Assembly: GCA_934699305.1 (NCBI GenBank)
Contig: CAKUWM010000108.1
Span: 1-8,783 of the forward strand
DNA length: 8,783 nucleotides
Source: an uncultured Saprospiraceae bacterium
GTDB taxonomy: Bacteria > Bacteroidota > Bacteroidia > Chitinophagales > Saprospiraceae
Direction: 5' to 3'
Shown here: piece by piece, positions 1 through 7,223 of the stretch
Numbering within the stretch: the first letter of the stretch is position 1
Layout of the letters: each line of letters starts with the position of its first letter
The notes under the pieces: generated by a model
Databases searched by the model: none
The model's input: only the letters and a program-made list of their open reading frames with translations
What the model was told of the DNA's origin: nothing
Program-made: the position numbers and the translations under genes

Positions 1-2074
1 TCTCAACACTTCCCAGTTCTTGCGCTTTTTTCAGCTTGCTGCCTGCATTTTCTCCAACAACTAAGATATTTAGGTTAGAACTTACTGCACTGAGATTTTT
101 TGCTCCTAAAGATTCCGCCTTTTCCTGTGCTTCTTTACGTCCCATTTGATGCAAGGTGCCTGTAAATAAGATGGTTTTTCCGGTAATATAGTGATTGTCA
201 GCGGTGATGTCCTGTTTTCGGTCTTTTGCAGTTGCCAACATATTTACCCCGGCTGTTTCCAATTGTCGGAACATATCGATATTTTTTGCATCTTGAAAAA
301 AGGAGACAACATTTTTAGCAACAATAGGACCAATATCTTTTATAGATTCGATTTCTTCAAAAGTTTTGTACTGAAGGTCAAATATCGATTCAATTTCTTC
401 TGCCAGAAGTTTTGATACTTTTTTACCTACATGGTGGATAGATAGTGCGTGTATGAGTCGGTGAATTGGGTTATTTTTACTTTTTTCGATTGAATCCAAT
501 AAATTTTCAGCACTTTTTTTACCAAATCCTTCTAATTGAGATATTTTCTCTGCCGATAATCGGTAAATATCCGGATATGACTTTAGCCAACCTAATTCAT
601 GAAATTTCTCAATGATAGACTTGCCAAAGCCGTCGATATCCATGGCGTCTTTAGAAACGAAGAATATCAATCTTTGAATCAATTGTTCGGGGCAGTCTGG
701 ATTGACGCATCGCCAGGCTGCCTCAGTTTCCTGCTTTACCAATTGTGTATGGCAAGAGGGACAAGTAGAAGGGAAAACGATGTCTTTTTCCGCACCGGTA
801 CGAATATCTGTCAATGACTTTACGATGTAAGGTATTACGTAACCTGCACGCTCTACGACGACCATATCGCCCAATTTAAGATCTCTACTTTGTATAAATT
901 CTTCATTGTGAAGCGATACCGAACTTATCGTTACTCCCGCCAATGACACAGGTTCTAATTTTCCAACAGGAGTAATAGATCCTATTTTTCCTACTTGATA
1001 ATCAATGTGAATGAGGCGTGTAGCTGCTTGTTTTGCCTGGAACTTAAATGCAATCGCCCATCGTGGATGGTGAGCCGTGAAACCCATCTGGTTTTGCCAG
1101 TCGGTGCGATTGAGTTTGATGACCATACCATCCATTTCGTACGGGAATGTGGCTCTTTTATCTTGCCATAAGTGGCAGAATTGAATGACTTCTTCGATGT
1201 TTTTGCATAATTTCCTTGCCTGTGAAGGGATTTTTATACCCAGCTGACCTATGGTATCAATGGTTTCATATTGAGTCGTAAATTGGTTTAAAACATCATT
1301 TCCTTCAGCGTCCACTGCATACGATACGGTATAGATGAAGGCATCCATTTTACGCGATTCCGTATCTTTGGGGTCTTTAGTTCGAAGTCCACCTGTTGCT
1401 GCATTACGGGCATTGGCAAAGAGGGGAAGGTTGGATTTCAAACGTTCTTGATTGACGATTGCAAAGTTGTTTGTCGATATGATGGCTTCACCTCTTAATT
1501 CGATAGTATTGATGCCAATTTTATTGAAATCTACATATAGAGGAATGGATTTGATACTTTTTCCATTATTGGTAATTTCTTCGCCCGAAGAGCCGTCTCC
1601 ACGAGTTACAACTCTTACCAATTGATTGTTTTGATAAACCAATGAGATGCCGCCTCCATCGTATTTGGGTTCAACACTATATTCGAGATCAAGATTGGGG
1701 TCGAGTTTGAGCATTCGTTTTATTTGTTGATCAAATGCGGTTAAATCTTGTTGGTTATACGAATTGGCTAAAGAAAGCATTGGGCGTAAATGCTCAATTT
1801 GACGGGCGTTTTCGGTTATTTCGAGACCGACCCTATCGGTTGGTGAATTGACAACCTTCCATTGCGGATGACTTTGCTCAATTTCTTCTAATTTTTTGAA
1901 TAGAAAATCATACTCTGTGTCGCTCAGGATCGGTTCATTGAGTGTATAATACCGCCATTCATGGAAGCGAATAGCTTCTACGAGTTCATTCATTTTGAGA
2001 GGTGAATCTATGGTGAATTCGTTGTTTAAAATTTGGCGAGAAAATCTAATGATTTGATCAATATTTTCAATCAT
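1..2074 (-). CDS. ligA: NAD-dependent DNA ligase LigA (C-terminus cut by window edge)
   Basis: Seals nicks in duplex DNA using NAD+ during replication and repair. The frame is open without a stop from the ATG at 2074 to the window edge, giving 691 residues. Domains in order: Ia domain with HEWRYY and SDTEYD (about residues 38-56); NSPTDRVG (77-83); adenylation motif KYDGG with the nucleotide-accepting lysine at K137; OB-fold region with GDMVVVERAG (from 402); four-cysteine zinc finger C438, C441, C456, C461; helix-hairpin-helix segment LEGFGKKSAENL (about 514-525); and a BRCT domain from about 630. By family length only some 10-25 residues should be missing. The start is chosen because its ATGA overlaps the stop of the upstream SDR gene. 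It leaves about 27 residues ahead of the usual start region; M28 is an alternative. It is the last visible gene of a four-gene operon. All key motifs are intact, so it is probably the essential cellular ligase. Confidence 0.97.
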   Translation of the reverse strand, partial: MIENIDQIIRFSRQILNNEFTIDSPLKMNELVEAIRFHEWRYYTLNEPILSDTEYDFLFKKLEEIEQSHPQWKVVNSPTDRVGLEITENARQIEHLRPMLSLANSYNQQDLTAFDQQIKRMLKLDPNLDLEYSVEPKYDGGGISLVYQNNQLVRVVTRGDGSSGEEITNNGKSIKSIPLYVDFNKIGINTIELRGEAIISTNNFAIVNQERLKSNLPLFANARNAATGGLRTKDPKDTESRKMDAFIYTVSYAVDAEGNDVLNQFTTQYETIDTIGQLGIKIPSQARKLCKNIEEVIQFCHLWQDKRATFPYEMDGMVIKLNRTDWQNQMGFTAHHPRWAIAFKFQAKQAATRLIHIDYQVGKIGSITPVGKLEPVSLAGVTISSVSLHNEEFIQSRDLKLGDMVVVERAGYVIPYIVKSLTDIRTGAEKDIVFPSTCPSCHTQLVKQETEAAWRCVNPDCPEQLIQRLIFFVSKDAMDIDGFGKSIIEKFHELGWLKSYPDIYRLSAEKISQLEGFGKKSAENLLDSIEKSKNNPIHRLIHALSIHHVGKKVSKLLAEEIESIFDLQYKTFEEIESIKDIGPIVAKNVVSFFQDAKNIDMFRQLETAGVNMLATAKDRKQDITADNHYITGKTILFTGTLHQMGRKEAQEKAESLGAKNLSAVSSNLNILVVGENAGSKLKKAQELGSVE

Positions 2075-3111
2075 AATGTATGAACATTTAGAATGGATGG
2101 ATTAAAATTATGTGTAGAAGCTTCCAGGTATTGTTCTGCGATTTCCCGGATAGAATCATCAATCGGTGTATAATGAAAGTCCTTGACAGCAAGTGAGCGT
2201 GTATTGTCAAATAAAAATGTTTTAGAGGATGTTATAGCTGTTTCCTTTGTTAGCATAGGTCGGCCGCCTGTGATAAGTGTCCGGAGACGATCTAATCGCC
2301 ATGCAAGGCCTAATGTCCACTTTTTAGCCACAATATGAGGCGCTTTCTTATGAATGTGTTGAGCTATTTTTTCTAAAAATGTTTTATAGGATATGTTGTC
2401 GCCTATCATTAAAAATTTTTCTTCTTCGCCTTGATAATCTAACATCCTGACTGCAAACTCTGCAACGTCTCTAACATCGACAAAACCATTGGTCCCGGCC
2501 GGGTAGAATGGGCTTCCTCTCCTGACATGATTATAAAAACCATTGGTACCAACGTTCCAATAACCGCTACCCAATATTAGACCCGGCAATAATACCTTTA
2601 CATCTAAACCTTCTACCTTACCTCGCCAAACCTCTAATTCAGCCATGTGTTTGGTTATGGAATAATAAGAATTAGCAGGATTGCTCTCATACTTGGTGTA
2701 TTCATCGGTAAAACCCCCGGATTGGTTATTTCTGCCAAGAGCTGCAATTGAACTCATGTGTATCAATCTCTTGATCCCGTATTCAAGACTAAGGTTGACT
2801 ATATTGGCAGTGCCTTCTACATTCGTTTTGATAAGTGCCCTTCGATCTCTGGAATCAAAGGAAACCAATGCGCCACAGTGGATGATGTGTGTTTTGCCGG
2901 CGATAGCATCTTCCAAGCCCAATATATCATTCAAATCGGTATGATAATTGGTGACTTTATGAAAGTCATCTGCCAATAACTTCAGATTACTGCTTTCCCT
3001 GGTAATAATAGAAACGTCATTAAATCCATTGGCTAATAAAGTCCTTACCACGTAAGAGCCCACCAATCCGGATGCTCCGGTTACTAAAATTTTATATTCA
3101 TCTTTGTTCAA
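2071..3111 (-). CDS. NAD(P)-dependent epimerase/dehydratase family protein (extended SDR)
   Basis: A 346-residue extended short-chain dehydrogenase/reductase, expected to be a cytoplasmic NAD(P)-dependent oxidoreductase acting on a sugar nucleotide, a sterol-like compound or a dihydroflavonol-type ketone. Visible motifs: Rossmann nucleotide-binding TGASGLVG (residues 11-18), a DLND acidic patch (about 59-62), NVEGT (97-101), the active-site serine region HMSS (118-121) and catalytic YSITK, with Y150 and K154. LLPGLILGSG (174-183) fits the substrate-side loop of this family. The overall pattern is closest to the dihydroflavonol-4-reductase-like branch, but the substrate cannot be read from the sequence. 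The gene starts 19 nt after anmK ends, and its TGA overlaps the ligA ATG by 4 nt, which suggests translational coupling. Length and motifs are complete. Confidence 0.9.
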   Translation of the reverse strand: MNKDEYKILVTGASGLVGSYVVRTLLANGFNDVSIITRESSNLKLLADDFHKVTNYHTDLNDILGLEDAIAGKTHIIHCGALVSFDSRDRRALIKTNVEGTANIVNLSLEYGIKRLIHMSSIAALGRNNQSGGFTDEYTKYESNPANSYYSITKHMAELEVWRGKVEGLDVKVLLPGLILGSGYWNVGTNGFYNHVRRGSPFYPAGTNGFVDVRDVAEFAVRMLDYQGEEEKFLMIGDNISYKTFLEKIAQHIHKKAPHIVAKKWTLGLAWRLDRLRTLITGGRPMLTKETAITSSKTFLFDNTRSLAVKDFHYTPIDDSIREIAEQYLEASTHNFNPSILNVHTL

Positions 3112-3130
3112 GAAATAGGAATTAGAGTTA

Positions 3131-4252
3131 TTAAATTAAATGGTTTGTGCCTTGATAGATGCAACCTCCTATATTATCAACGGTAGAGCCGGTCACGGTA
3201 TGGAGCATATTGGGGATGTTCCGGATTCGCAACAATCCCGCTAAAGCCATCAATAGAGCTTCTTTAAATTCTATGATTTGTTTGGGCGGAATAGATACCT
3301 GGATACCTAATTCGTTGCTACACATGTCTGAGATGCATTCCATTAAATATTGATTATATGCGCCACCGCCTGTAACCAGCATTCTTTTGCCTGAAAAGTC
3401 GGTATTTTCATTCTGACAAACACTTTTTAGTTCTTGTACGATTCTTTGTGCAATAAAATTACAAAAAGTATTGAGTTTGTCTTCCGGAGAATAGTCAAAG
3501 CTTTTTATTATTGGATAAAATTCCTTCATGATCCAGTTGTTATCCAATGACTTGGGATATGGAGCTGAAAAATATTCCATTTTGTTAAGAGCAATGATGA
3601 GTTCCGGTTGTAGGATTCCTTTTTTGGCTGTCAATCCATCTAAGTCAAAAGCTTGACCTGCTAATGACGCCAGCTTATTGAGCACTTGATTAGCAGGACT
3701 CACGTCGAATGCGGTGTAGTGGTTATCAATATGGGCGCTGACATTGACGATGCCTCCTATGTTGAGACATAGCGGGTATTCGGGAAAGAGCAAGTTTTCT
3801 GCTATCGGAATCATGGGGGCACCTTGACCATTCAGCGCCACATCGGTGCTGCGAAAATCGCAAATGACAGGAAACCCGGTGGCGCCGGCTATAGACGCTC
3901 CATGCCCGAGTTGCAAAGTCATGTGATTTTGTGGTTCGTGAAAGACGGTATGGCCGTGGGATGAAATAAAATCCGGAACGATGTCTGTTCTTTTAAGGAA
4001 GGTATTGGCTAAGTCACCAATGTATTTACCGAAAGTAACATGTGCCATCCAAAGCTCTTTGGCTGAAGCTTGAAAGGCTTTTTTAAGTCTCTCTTCCCAG
4101 AAAACACTAAGTTCAAAGGTCTCCGCTTCAATAATATGCCATTCGGAAATGGGGTTTTTGTTTGTTTCGTCATAGACGAAGCGGCACAGTGCAAAGTCAA
4201 TCCCATCTAATGAGGAGCCTGACATAACACCCAGGCCATGATATATTTCCAT
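3131..4252 (-). CDS. anmK: Anhydro-N-acetylmuramic acid kinase
   Basis: Converts 1,6-anhydro-N-acetylmuramic acid released by lytic transglycosylases, with ATP and water, into N-acetylmuramic acid 6-phosphate, a cytoplasmic step of peptidoglycan recycling. The 373 residues match the family length. Motifs: MSGSSLDGID near the N-terminus (10-19, family MSGTSLDGVD), SSHGHTVFHEP (97-107), DFRSTDVALNGQGAPMIP (132-149), LNIGGIVNVS (163-172), the catalytic-aspartate motif FDVSPANQ (182-189, Asp183) and VTGGGAYNQYL (293-303). The catalytic motif departs from the FDTGPGN form of proteobacterial enzymes but keeps the Asp and the later Pro and Asn. The start ATG shares one base with the stop of the upstream cytochrome gene (TAATG), so the two are probably translationally coupled. 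No partner enzyme of MurNAc recycling, such as a MurQ etherase, is visible in the window. Confidence 0.95.
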   Translation of the reverse strand: MEIYHGLGVMSGSSLDGIDFALCRFVYDETNKNPISEWHIIEAETFELSVFWEERLKKAFQASAKELWMAHVTFGKYIGDLANTFLKRTDIVPDFISSHGHTVFHEPQNHMTLQLGHGASIAGATGFPVICDFRSTDVALNGQGAPMIPIAENLLFPEYPLCLNIGGIVNVSAHIDNHYTAFDVSPANQVLNKLASLAGQAFDLDGLTAKKGILQPELIIALNKMEYFSAPYPKSLDNNWIMKEFYPIIKSFDYSPEDKLNTFCNFIAQRIVQELKSVCQNENTDFSGKRMLVTGGGAYNQYLMECISDMCSNELGIQVSIPPKQIIEFKEALLMALAGLLRIRNIPNMLHTVTGSTVDNIGGCIYQGTNHLI

Positions 4253-4590
4253 TATTTCTTTTTAAGAGTTTCGATATAATCTGCAATATTTTCAATTTCT
4301 TCGGATGATAATTCATTGCCATAAGCTGCCATGGAATTCTTCCCATGGGTGATGATGTTGATTTTTTCTTCTCTGGAAAGGGTGGAGGTGGCTAAGTTTT
4401 TCGCGCCATTTAAACCCAATGTCCCATCAATACCGTGACATAGGGTGCAAGTGGATTTAAAAATTTGTTCAGCATCACTCAAGCGTTGTTCTTCCGGTGA
4501 TAGAATTTTCTGTGGTTTATTTGAAGGAGCATCACATCCGGATATTATTGAAAACAAAAGTAGCACAGTAGGGAATAATATTTTATACAT
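4252..4590 (-). CDS. Small c-type cytochrome, predicted lipoprotein
   Basis: A 112-residue secreted monoheme cytochrome c. The N-terminus is a lipoprotein signal peptide: MYK, a hydrophobic stretch, then ISGC with the lipidated Cys at residue 19, so the mature protein should be membrane-anchored outside the cytoplasm. A short linker (about 20-35) leads to a class I cytochrome c domain with heme-binding CTLCH (C48, C51, H52), a following GxDGTxG turn and a likely axial methionine M87 in GKNSMAAYG. The C-terminal helix (SSEEIENIADYIETL, 95-109) is typical of cytochrome c6/cbb3-like domains. It probably carries electrons to an oxidase or another periplasmic acceptor; the partner is not visible. 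It is the first gene of the operon with anmK, the SDR and ligA, and has a plausible promoter just upstream. Confidence 0.93.
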   Translation of the reverse strand: MYKILFPTVLLLFSIISGCDAPSNKPQKILSPEEQRLSDAEQIFKSTCTLCHGIDGTLGLNGAKNLATSTLSREEKINIITHGKNSMAAYGNELSSEEIENIADYIETLKKK

Positions 4591-4612
4591 AAGTTCTTAA
4601 TGAAATTACGAC

Positions 4613-4620
4613 CAAATGTA
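4613..4620 (-). promoter_or_regulatory. Candidate Bacteroidota -7 promoter element of the cytochrome-anmK-SDR-ligA operon
   Basis: The minus strand reads TACATTTG, a full match to the TAnnTTTG -7 consensus recognised by the Bacteroidota primary sigma factor. It lies 22 nt upstream of the cytochrome ATG, implying a short leader of about 15 nt. A convincing -33 TTTG is not seen at the usual spacing; the nearest TTG is 12 nt upstream, which is too close. Support therefore rests on the -7 match and its position. Confidence 0.4.
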
Positions 4621-4698
4621 AATAAACTTTGGCAATAATACCGATTGGATATTCGTAATAGTCCAATTACATTGGCCTAAACGACTATCTCATCGGCA

Positions 4699-4744
4699 TT
4701 ATACCAAAATATGTTGGACTAATTTATAAATCAATTTGGTATAA
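4699..4744. repeat. Perfect 10-bp inverted repeat flanking a 26-nt loop
   Basis: The arms TTATACCAAA (4699-4708) and TTTGGTATAA (4735-4744) are exact reverse complements. The spacer contains GTTGGACTAAT (4713-4723), which recurs as an exact 11-nt reverse complement ATTAGTCCAAC at 4817-4827, beside the terminator. The structure could be the end of a mobile-element remnant or a cruciform-forming site. The function is unknown. Confidence 0.6.
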
Positions 4745-4827
4745 AATGTGGTGGATTGCAATTCAAGTTTACCAAAAAAGCCTGGTTTTAAAGTTTTTTG
4801 TTGAGGGGCGAATGTTATTAGTCCAAC

Positions 4828-4855
4828 AAAAAAGGCGCATCATGAGACACGCCTT
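4828..4855 (-). terminator. Rho-independent terminator of the DUF2911 gene
   Basis: On the minus strand, 22 nt after the DUF2911 stop, AAGGCG and CGCCTT form a 6-bp stem around a 12-nt loop, with the stem base running straight into a T6 tract (4833-4828). This fits an intrinsic terminator and separates the DUF2911 transcript from the downstream operon. Confidence 0.8.
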
Positions 4856-4877
4856 ATCAAATACAAAATATTATATT

Positions 4878-5738
4878 TTACTTTTTAGTTTTCCATTCTT
4901 TGATGGATTCTGTATTCATTTTGACGTAATCATCACTGTTTGCGGCTTTAGCGAGAGAGAGAGAACGTTCAGCAGATTTGATAGCGTCGGCAAACATACC
5001 TAATTTGGCTTCAACAAGAGATTGTTGTCTTAAGACCCAGAACCTTTCACCATTCATGTCAGTTGATTTCTTAATCCATTCGAGGGCTTGCTTAAGATCT
5101 TTACCACTTTCAAAATAGTATCTTGCGGCTGCAAAATAGTCATCACCTGATGGACCTGCCATTTTTGCTTTGATGTTGGCCATTACAGCTTCGTCAGTTT
5201 TGTAAGTAAACGGAACCTTAACAAGGGTTTTGTCCCACATAATAGCGATACTCGCGCCATTGTTGGAAAGATCTGTAATGTCGAAAGTAAATGTCTCTAC
5301 TGCAGGATTGATAGTTGCCGGTCTAACCACAAATTTAGCAGCTACATCATCTGCATTGATATTGGCATCCGTCAATCCGCCACCTTTGGTAAGGTCTTTG
5401 TAGAAAATAACAGTCCAATCATTTGGGTTAGGAATGGTATAAATGGCATAAGTGCCTTTTGCAAGTTCTGTTGTTCCCACCGTTGCAGCATCAGAGAAAG
5501 TCACTTTAGTCGCTGAATTAGCGCCTGTTCTCCATAACTTTCCAAAAGGTACTAAGTCTCCAAAAATAGTTCTTCCCTTCATAGAAGGTCTGGAGTATTC
5601 GATGGTAACTTCCCCCAGGCCGACCGTGGATTTTACGGTAGAAGAAGGAGATGCCGCAGGGGTCTTAATCTGGGCGTTGAGAACCAAGCCTGAAAAGAGG
5701 CAAGTTGTAAATAAAAATAGTCCGGAAATAAACTTCAT
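4878..5738 (-). CDS. Secreted DUF2911 domain protein with TPR-like C-terminus
   Basis: A 286-residue exported protein of unknown function. Residues 1-22 form a Sec signal peptide with a likely cleavage after LNA (A22/Q23). The DUF2911 domain follows (about 30-185), recognisable by EYSRPSMKGRTIFGDLVPFG, then LWRTGANSATKVTFSD, GTYAIYTIPN and DWTVIFYKDL. This family is common in Bacteroidota and has no assigned activity that I know of. The remaining 95 or so residues are helical, with two TPR-like repeats (ALEWIKKSTDMN and ADAIKSAERSLSLA), suggesting protein-protein contact. There is no lipobox Cys and no type IX secretion C-terminal domain, so it is probably periplasmic. The gene stands alone: a strong terminator follows it and 204 nt of AT-rich sequence precedes it. 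Confidence 0.9.
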   Translation of the reverse strand: MKFISGLFLFTTCLFSGLVLNAQIKTPAASPSSTVKSTVGLGEVTIEYSRPSMKGRTIFGDLVPFGKLWRTGANSATKVTFSDAATVGTTELAKGTYAIYTIPNPNDWTVIFYKDLTKGGGLTDANINADDVAAKFVVRPATINPAVETFTFDITDLSNNGASIAIMWDKTLVKVPFTYKTDEAVMANIKAKMAGPSGDDYFAAARYYFESGKDLKQALEWIKKSTDMNGERFWVLRQQSLVEAKLGMFADAIKSAERSLSLAKAANSDDYVKMNTESIKEWKTKK

Positions 5739-5942
5739 GCGTTATATTTTTTTGATTTATGAAAACTGCGAATAAAACAACAAATCATATATTTTGTTTA
5801 ACGCAAGCTTTGAATGGTATTTTTTAATTAAAAAGTACAAATTACGAGGAAAATCCAGATAAGAGAACCTTAATACGCGTCAATTTTCAATTATACCATT
5901 TTTTCTACCATTTATTTTAGTATTAAACATTTTACTACATCC
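5739..5942. other. AT-rich intergenic region upstream of the DUF2911 gene
   Basis: No gene is seen. It should contain the DUF2911 promoter; the best -7-like sequence on the minus strand, TATGATTTG (5789-5781), has one base too many for TAnnTTTG and no well-spaced -33 element. A perfect 14-bp palindrome TTTTTAATTAAAAA lies at 5821-5834. About the first 20 nt after the lipoprotein stop (5942-5923) resemble the sequence after the stop of the second copy (7493-7474), so the tandem repeat extends slightly past the gene. No strong GC hairpin terminator is visible. Confidence 0.6.
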
Positions 5943-7223
5943 TTATTCCCATTTCTCCGGGAGTTTCATGCAATATACACCGTATTTATCCGCTGCATAC
6001 AACAAGCGATGCTCCTTGTCCACGGAACAGCGCCCATCCATACCCAAAATTGACTGTGGAACAAACATGGCTTGCGAAAAATGCTGAAAGACGATCTTAC
6101 CGGTATTGGCATTAAATATATATAGATCGCCACCATCATCCTGTGTATAAATATATCCCTCGAATAATTCCAATCCATTTGCACTAAAGCTTTTATCATT
6201 ATATTCCCATAATGTACTACAATCATCTTTATTTATTGCATTAATTCCTAAAGACTGGGAAATCAGATATCGACCATTAGAGAGTCCATAACCACTATAC
6301 GTGTTTGCTTCACAAATTGATTCTTGTGGACTCAACAAGTTGATTTTCTTTAACTTACTCCTGTCTGGAAAAAATAAATAATTGCCTTCTGTTATAAAAT
6401 CACCTAAATCCGACACCTTTGTAATACTATCTATCGTCCACTCGACGCGTCGTTGGCTGAGATTGTAAGCCACTACATCGCTGCGCTCTTTCCAAGCTCC
6501 ATTACGCATCTTAAGGCGATCGTTAATAAGTAAGATGCTATCCTGAGTATATGGATTTATCCAGTATCCGATATTATAAAATGAAGAAGAATATCCTTTC
6601 GTAGTGTTTTCGTATCGGGTAAAAACTTTCTCCCACTGACCCGATGTGCCTAACTTCATCCGGATCAATTGGGCATAATCGGAGGTATCGGCCGGTGAAT
6701 TTGATTCATAATACACCGAGGTATAGTAATAGTCTCCTATGATAGCGCCTATTGTTGCTTTATACCAGAGCTCTTTAGGTTCTTTTTCATAGAGTATTTC
6801 TTGCCCTGTGCTGATATCTAAGATGGCATCATAATACCAGTATTTGACTAAGATCATATTTCGTTCAGGATAGAATTGGTAGTGTGTAAAATGATCAACC
6901 GGCATCTTGTCCCAATACCATATCTCCTCACCAGTCTCCCGGTCCAATAACCTGACATAAGCCCGCTCACCCTGACTGTATGCTGTTGGTCGAATAGTAA
7001 TAACTCCCTCCGGTACGGAAAAACAAATTTCTTTACAGTAGTCAGTATCCGACGAATGCCCCAATGTGTACCACTGTACGGGCATGATACCGAAGCTATC
7101 CGGGCGGTGGAAGACCCACTTGACTGTATCTCTGCAATCCGGGTAGAGACAGGGCGATGGCATGGGCTGCTTCGTGCAGCCCCATGCTATCCATAGTATC
7201 ATTAATAAATACATAGTTTTCAT
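5943..7223 (-). CDS. PQQ-like beta-propeller lipoprotein, tandem copy 1
   Basis: A 426-residue exported protein. The N-terminus has a short hydrophobic stretch and a Cys at residue 16 (LWIAWGC), giving a probable though atypical lipobox with Trp at -2. The mature part contains recurring beta-propeller strand motifs of the pyrroloquinoline-quinone/YWTD type: LLDRETGEEIWYWD (92-105), ILDISTGQEILYEKEP (134-149), VAYNLSQRRVEWTID (251-265), AINKDDCSTLWEYND (329-343) and YIFNANTGKIVFQHF (368-382). This suggests six to eight blades covering most of the protein. Paired cysteines occur near the N-terminus (C25/C30 and C63/C67). No catalytic or cofactor residues are evident, so a binding or scaffold role is more likely than PQQ-dependent catalysis. 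The start is supported by the ATGA overlap with the preceding open frame and by conservation in copy 2. It lacks a recognisable gene name and is 398/426 identical to copy 2. Confidence 0.85.
   Translation of the reverse strand: MKTMYLLMILWIAWGCTKQPMPSPCLYPDCRDTVKWVFHRPDSFGIMPVQWYTLGHSSDTDYCKEICFSVPEGVITIRPTAYSQGERAYVRLLDRETGEEIWYWDKMPVDHFTHYQFYPERNMILVKYWYYDAILDISTGQEILYEKEPKELWYKATIGAIIGDYYYTSVYYESNSPADTSDYAQLIRMKLGTSGQWEKVFTRYENTTKGYSSSFYNIGYWINPYTQDSILLINDRLKMRNGAWKERSDVVAYNLSQRRVEWTIDSITKVSDLGDFITEGNYLFFPDRSKLKKINLLSPQESICEANTYSGYGLSNGRYLISQSLGINAINKDDCSTLWEYNDKSFSANGLELFEGYIYTQDDGGDLYIFNANTGKIVFQHFSQAMFVPQSILGMDGRCSVDKEHRLLYAADKYGVYCMKLPEKWE
7160..7187 (-). other. Hairpin across the lipobox codons of copy 1
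   Basis: Plus-strand arms GCATGGGCTGC (7160-7170) and GCAGCCCCATGC (7176-7187) pair over 11 bp with one bulged base and a 5-nt loop. In the mRNA this lies about 35 nt into the coding sequence, over the codons for residues 13-22 (including Cys16). It is conserved exactly in copy 2. Confidence 0.55.

Larger units (their letters stand above)
4591..4877. other. Non-coding region with nested inverted repeats
   Basis: No coding frame is supported here. Next to the cytochrome gene is its candidate promoter; at the other end is the terminator of the DUF2911 gene. Between them is unusually repetitive AT-rich sequence. The 8-mer TAGTCCAA occurs at 4659-4666 and 4819-4826, and its complement TTGGACTA at 4714-4721. 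A 10-bp perfect inverted repeat lies at 4699-4708/4735-4744, and a 6-bp inverted repeat ATTGGA/TCCAAT at 4644-4649/4662-4667. This pattern resembles a decayed miniature inverted-repeat element, but no transposase fragment can be read in either direction. Confidence 0.6.

Noticed and set aside
191..817. Two short plus-strand frames (191-415 and 599-817)
   Set aside because: They are antisense to conserved LigA domains (HhH/BRCT region and zinc finger) that read without interruption.
2681..2979. Plus-strand frames antisense to the SDR gene
   Set aside because: The minus-strand frame carries the complete SDR motifs; these are shadows.
4746..5003. Plus-strand 85-codon frame running from the repeat-rich spacer into the DUF2911 gene
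   Set aside because: It passes through the terminator hairpin and the antisense of the TPR-like region and lacks recognisable protein features.
5966..6226. 86-codon minus-strand frames inside both propeller genes (also 7517-7777)
   Set aside because: They appear in both copies only because the copies are nearly identical. They lie out of frame within the real genes and show no protein-like conservation of their own.
5943..7223. PQQ-dependent dehydrogenase
   Set aside because: Only propeller blade-type motifs are seen. The length is too short for a quinoprotein dehydrogenase, and no calcium/PQQ-binding or vicinal-cysteine motif is visible.
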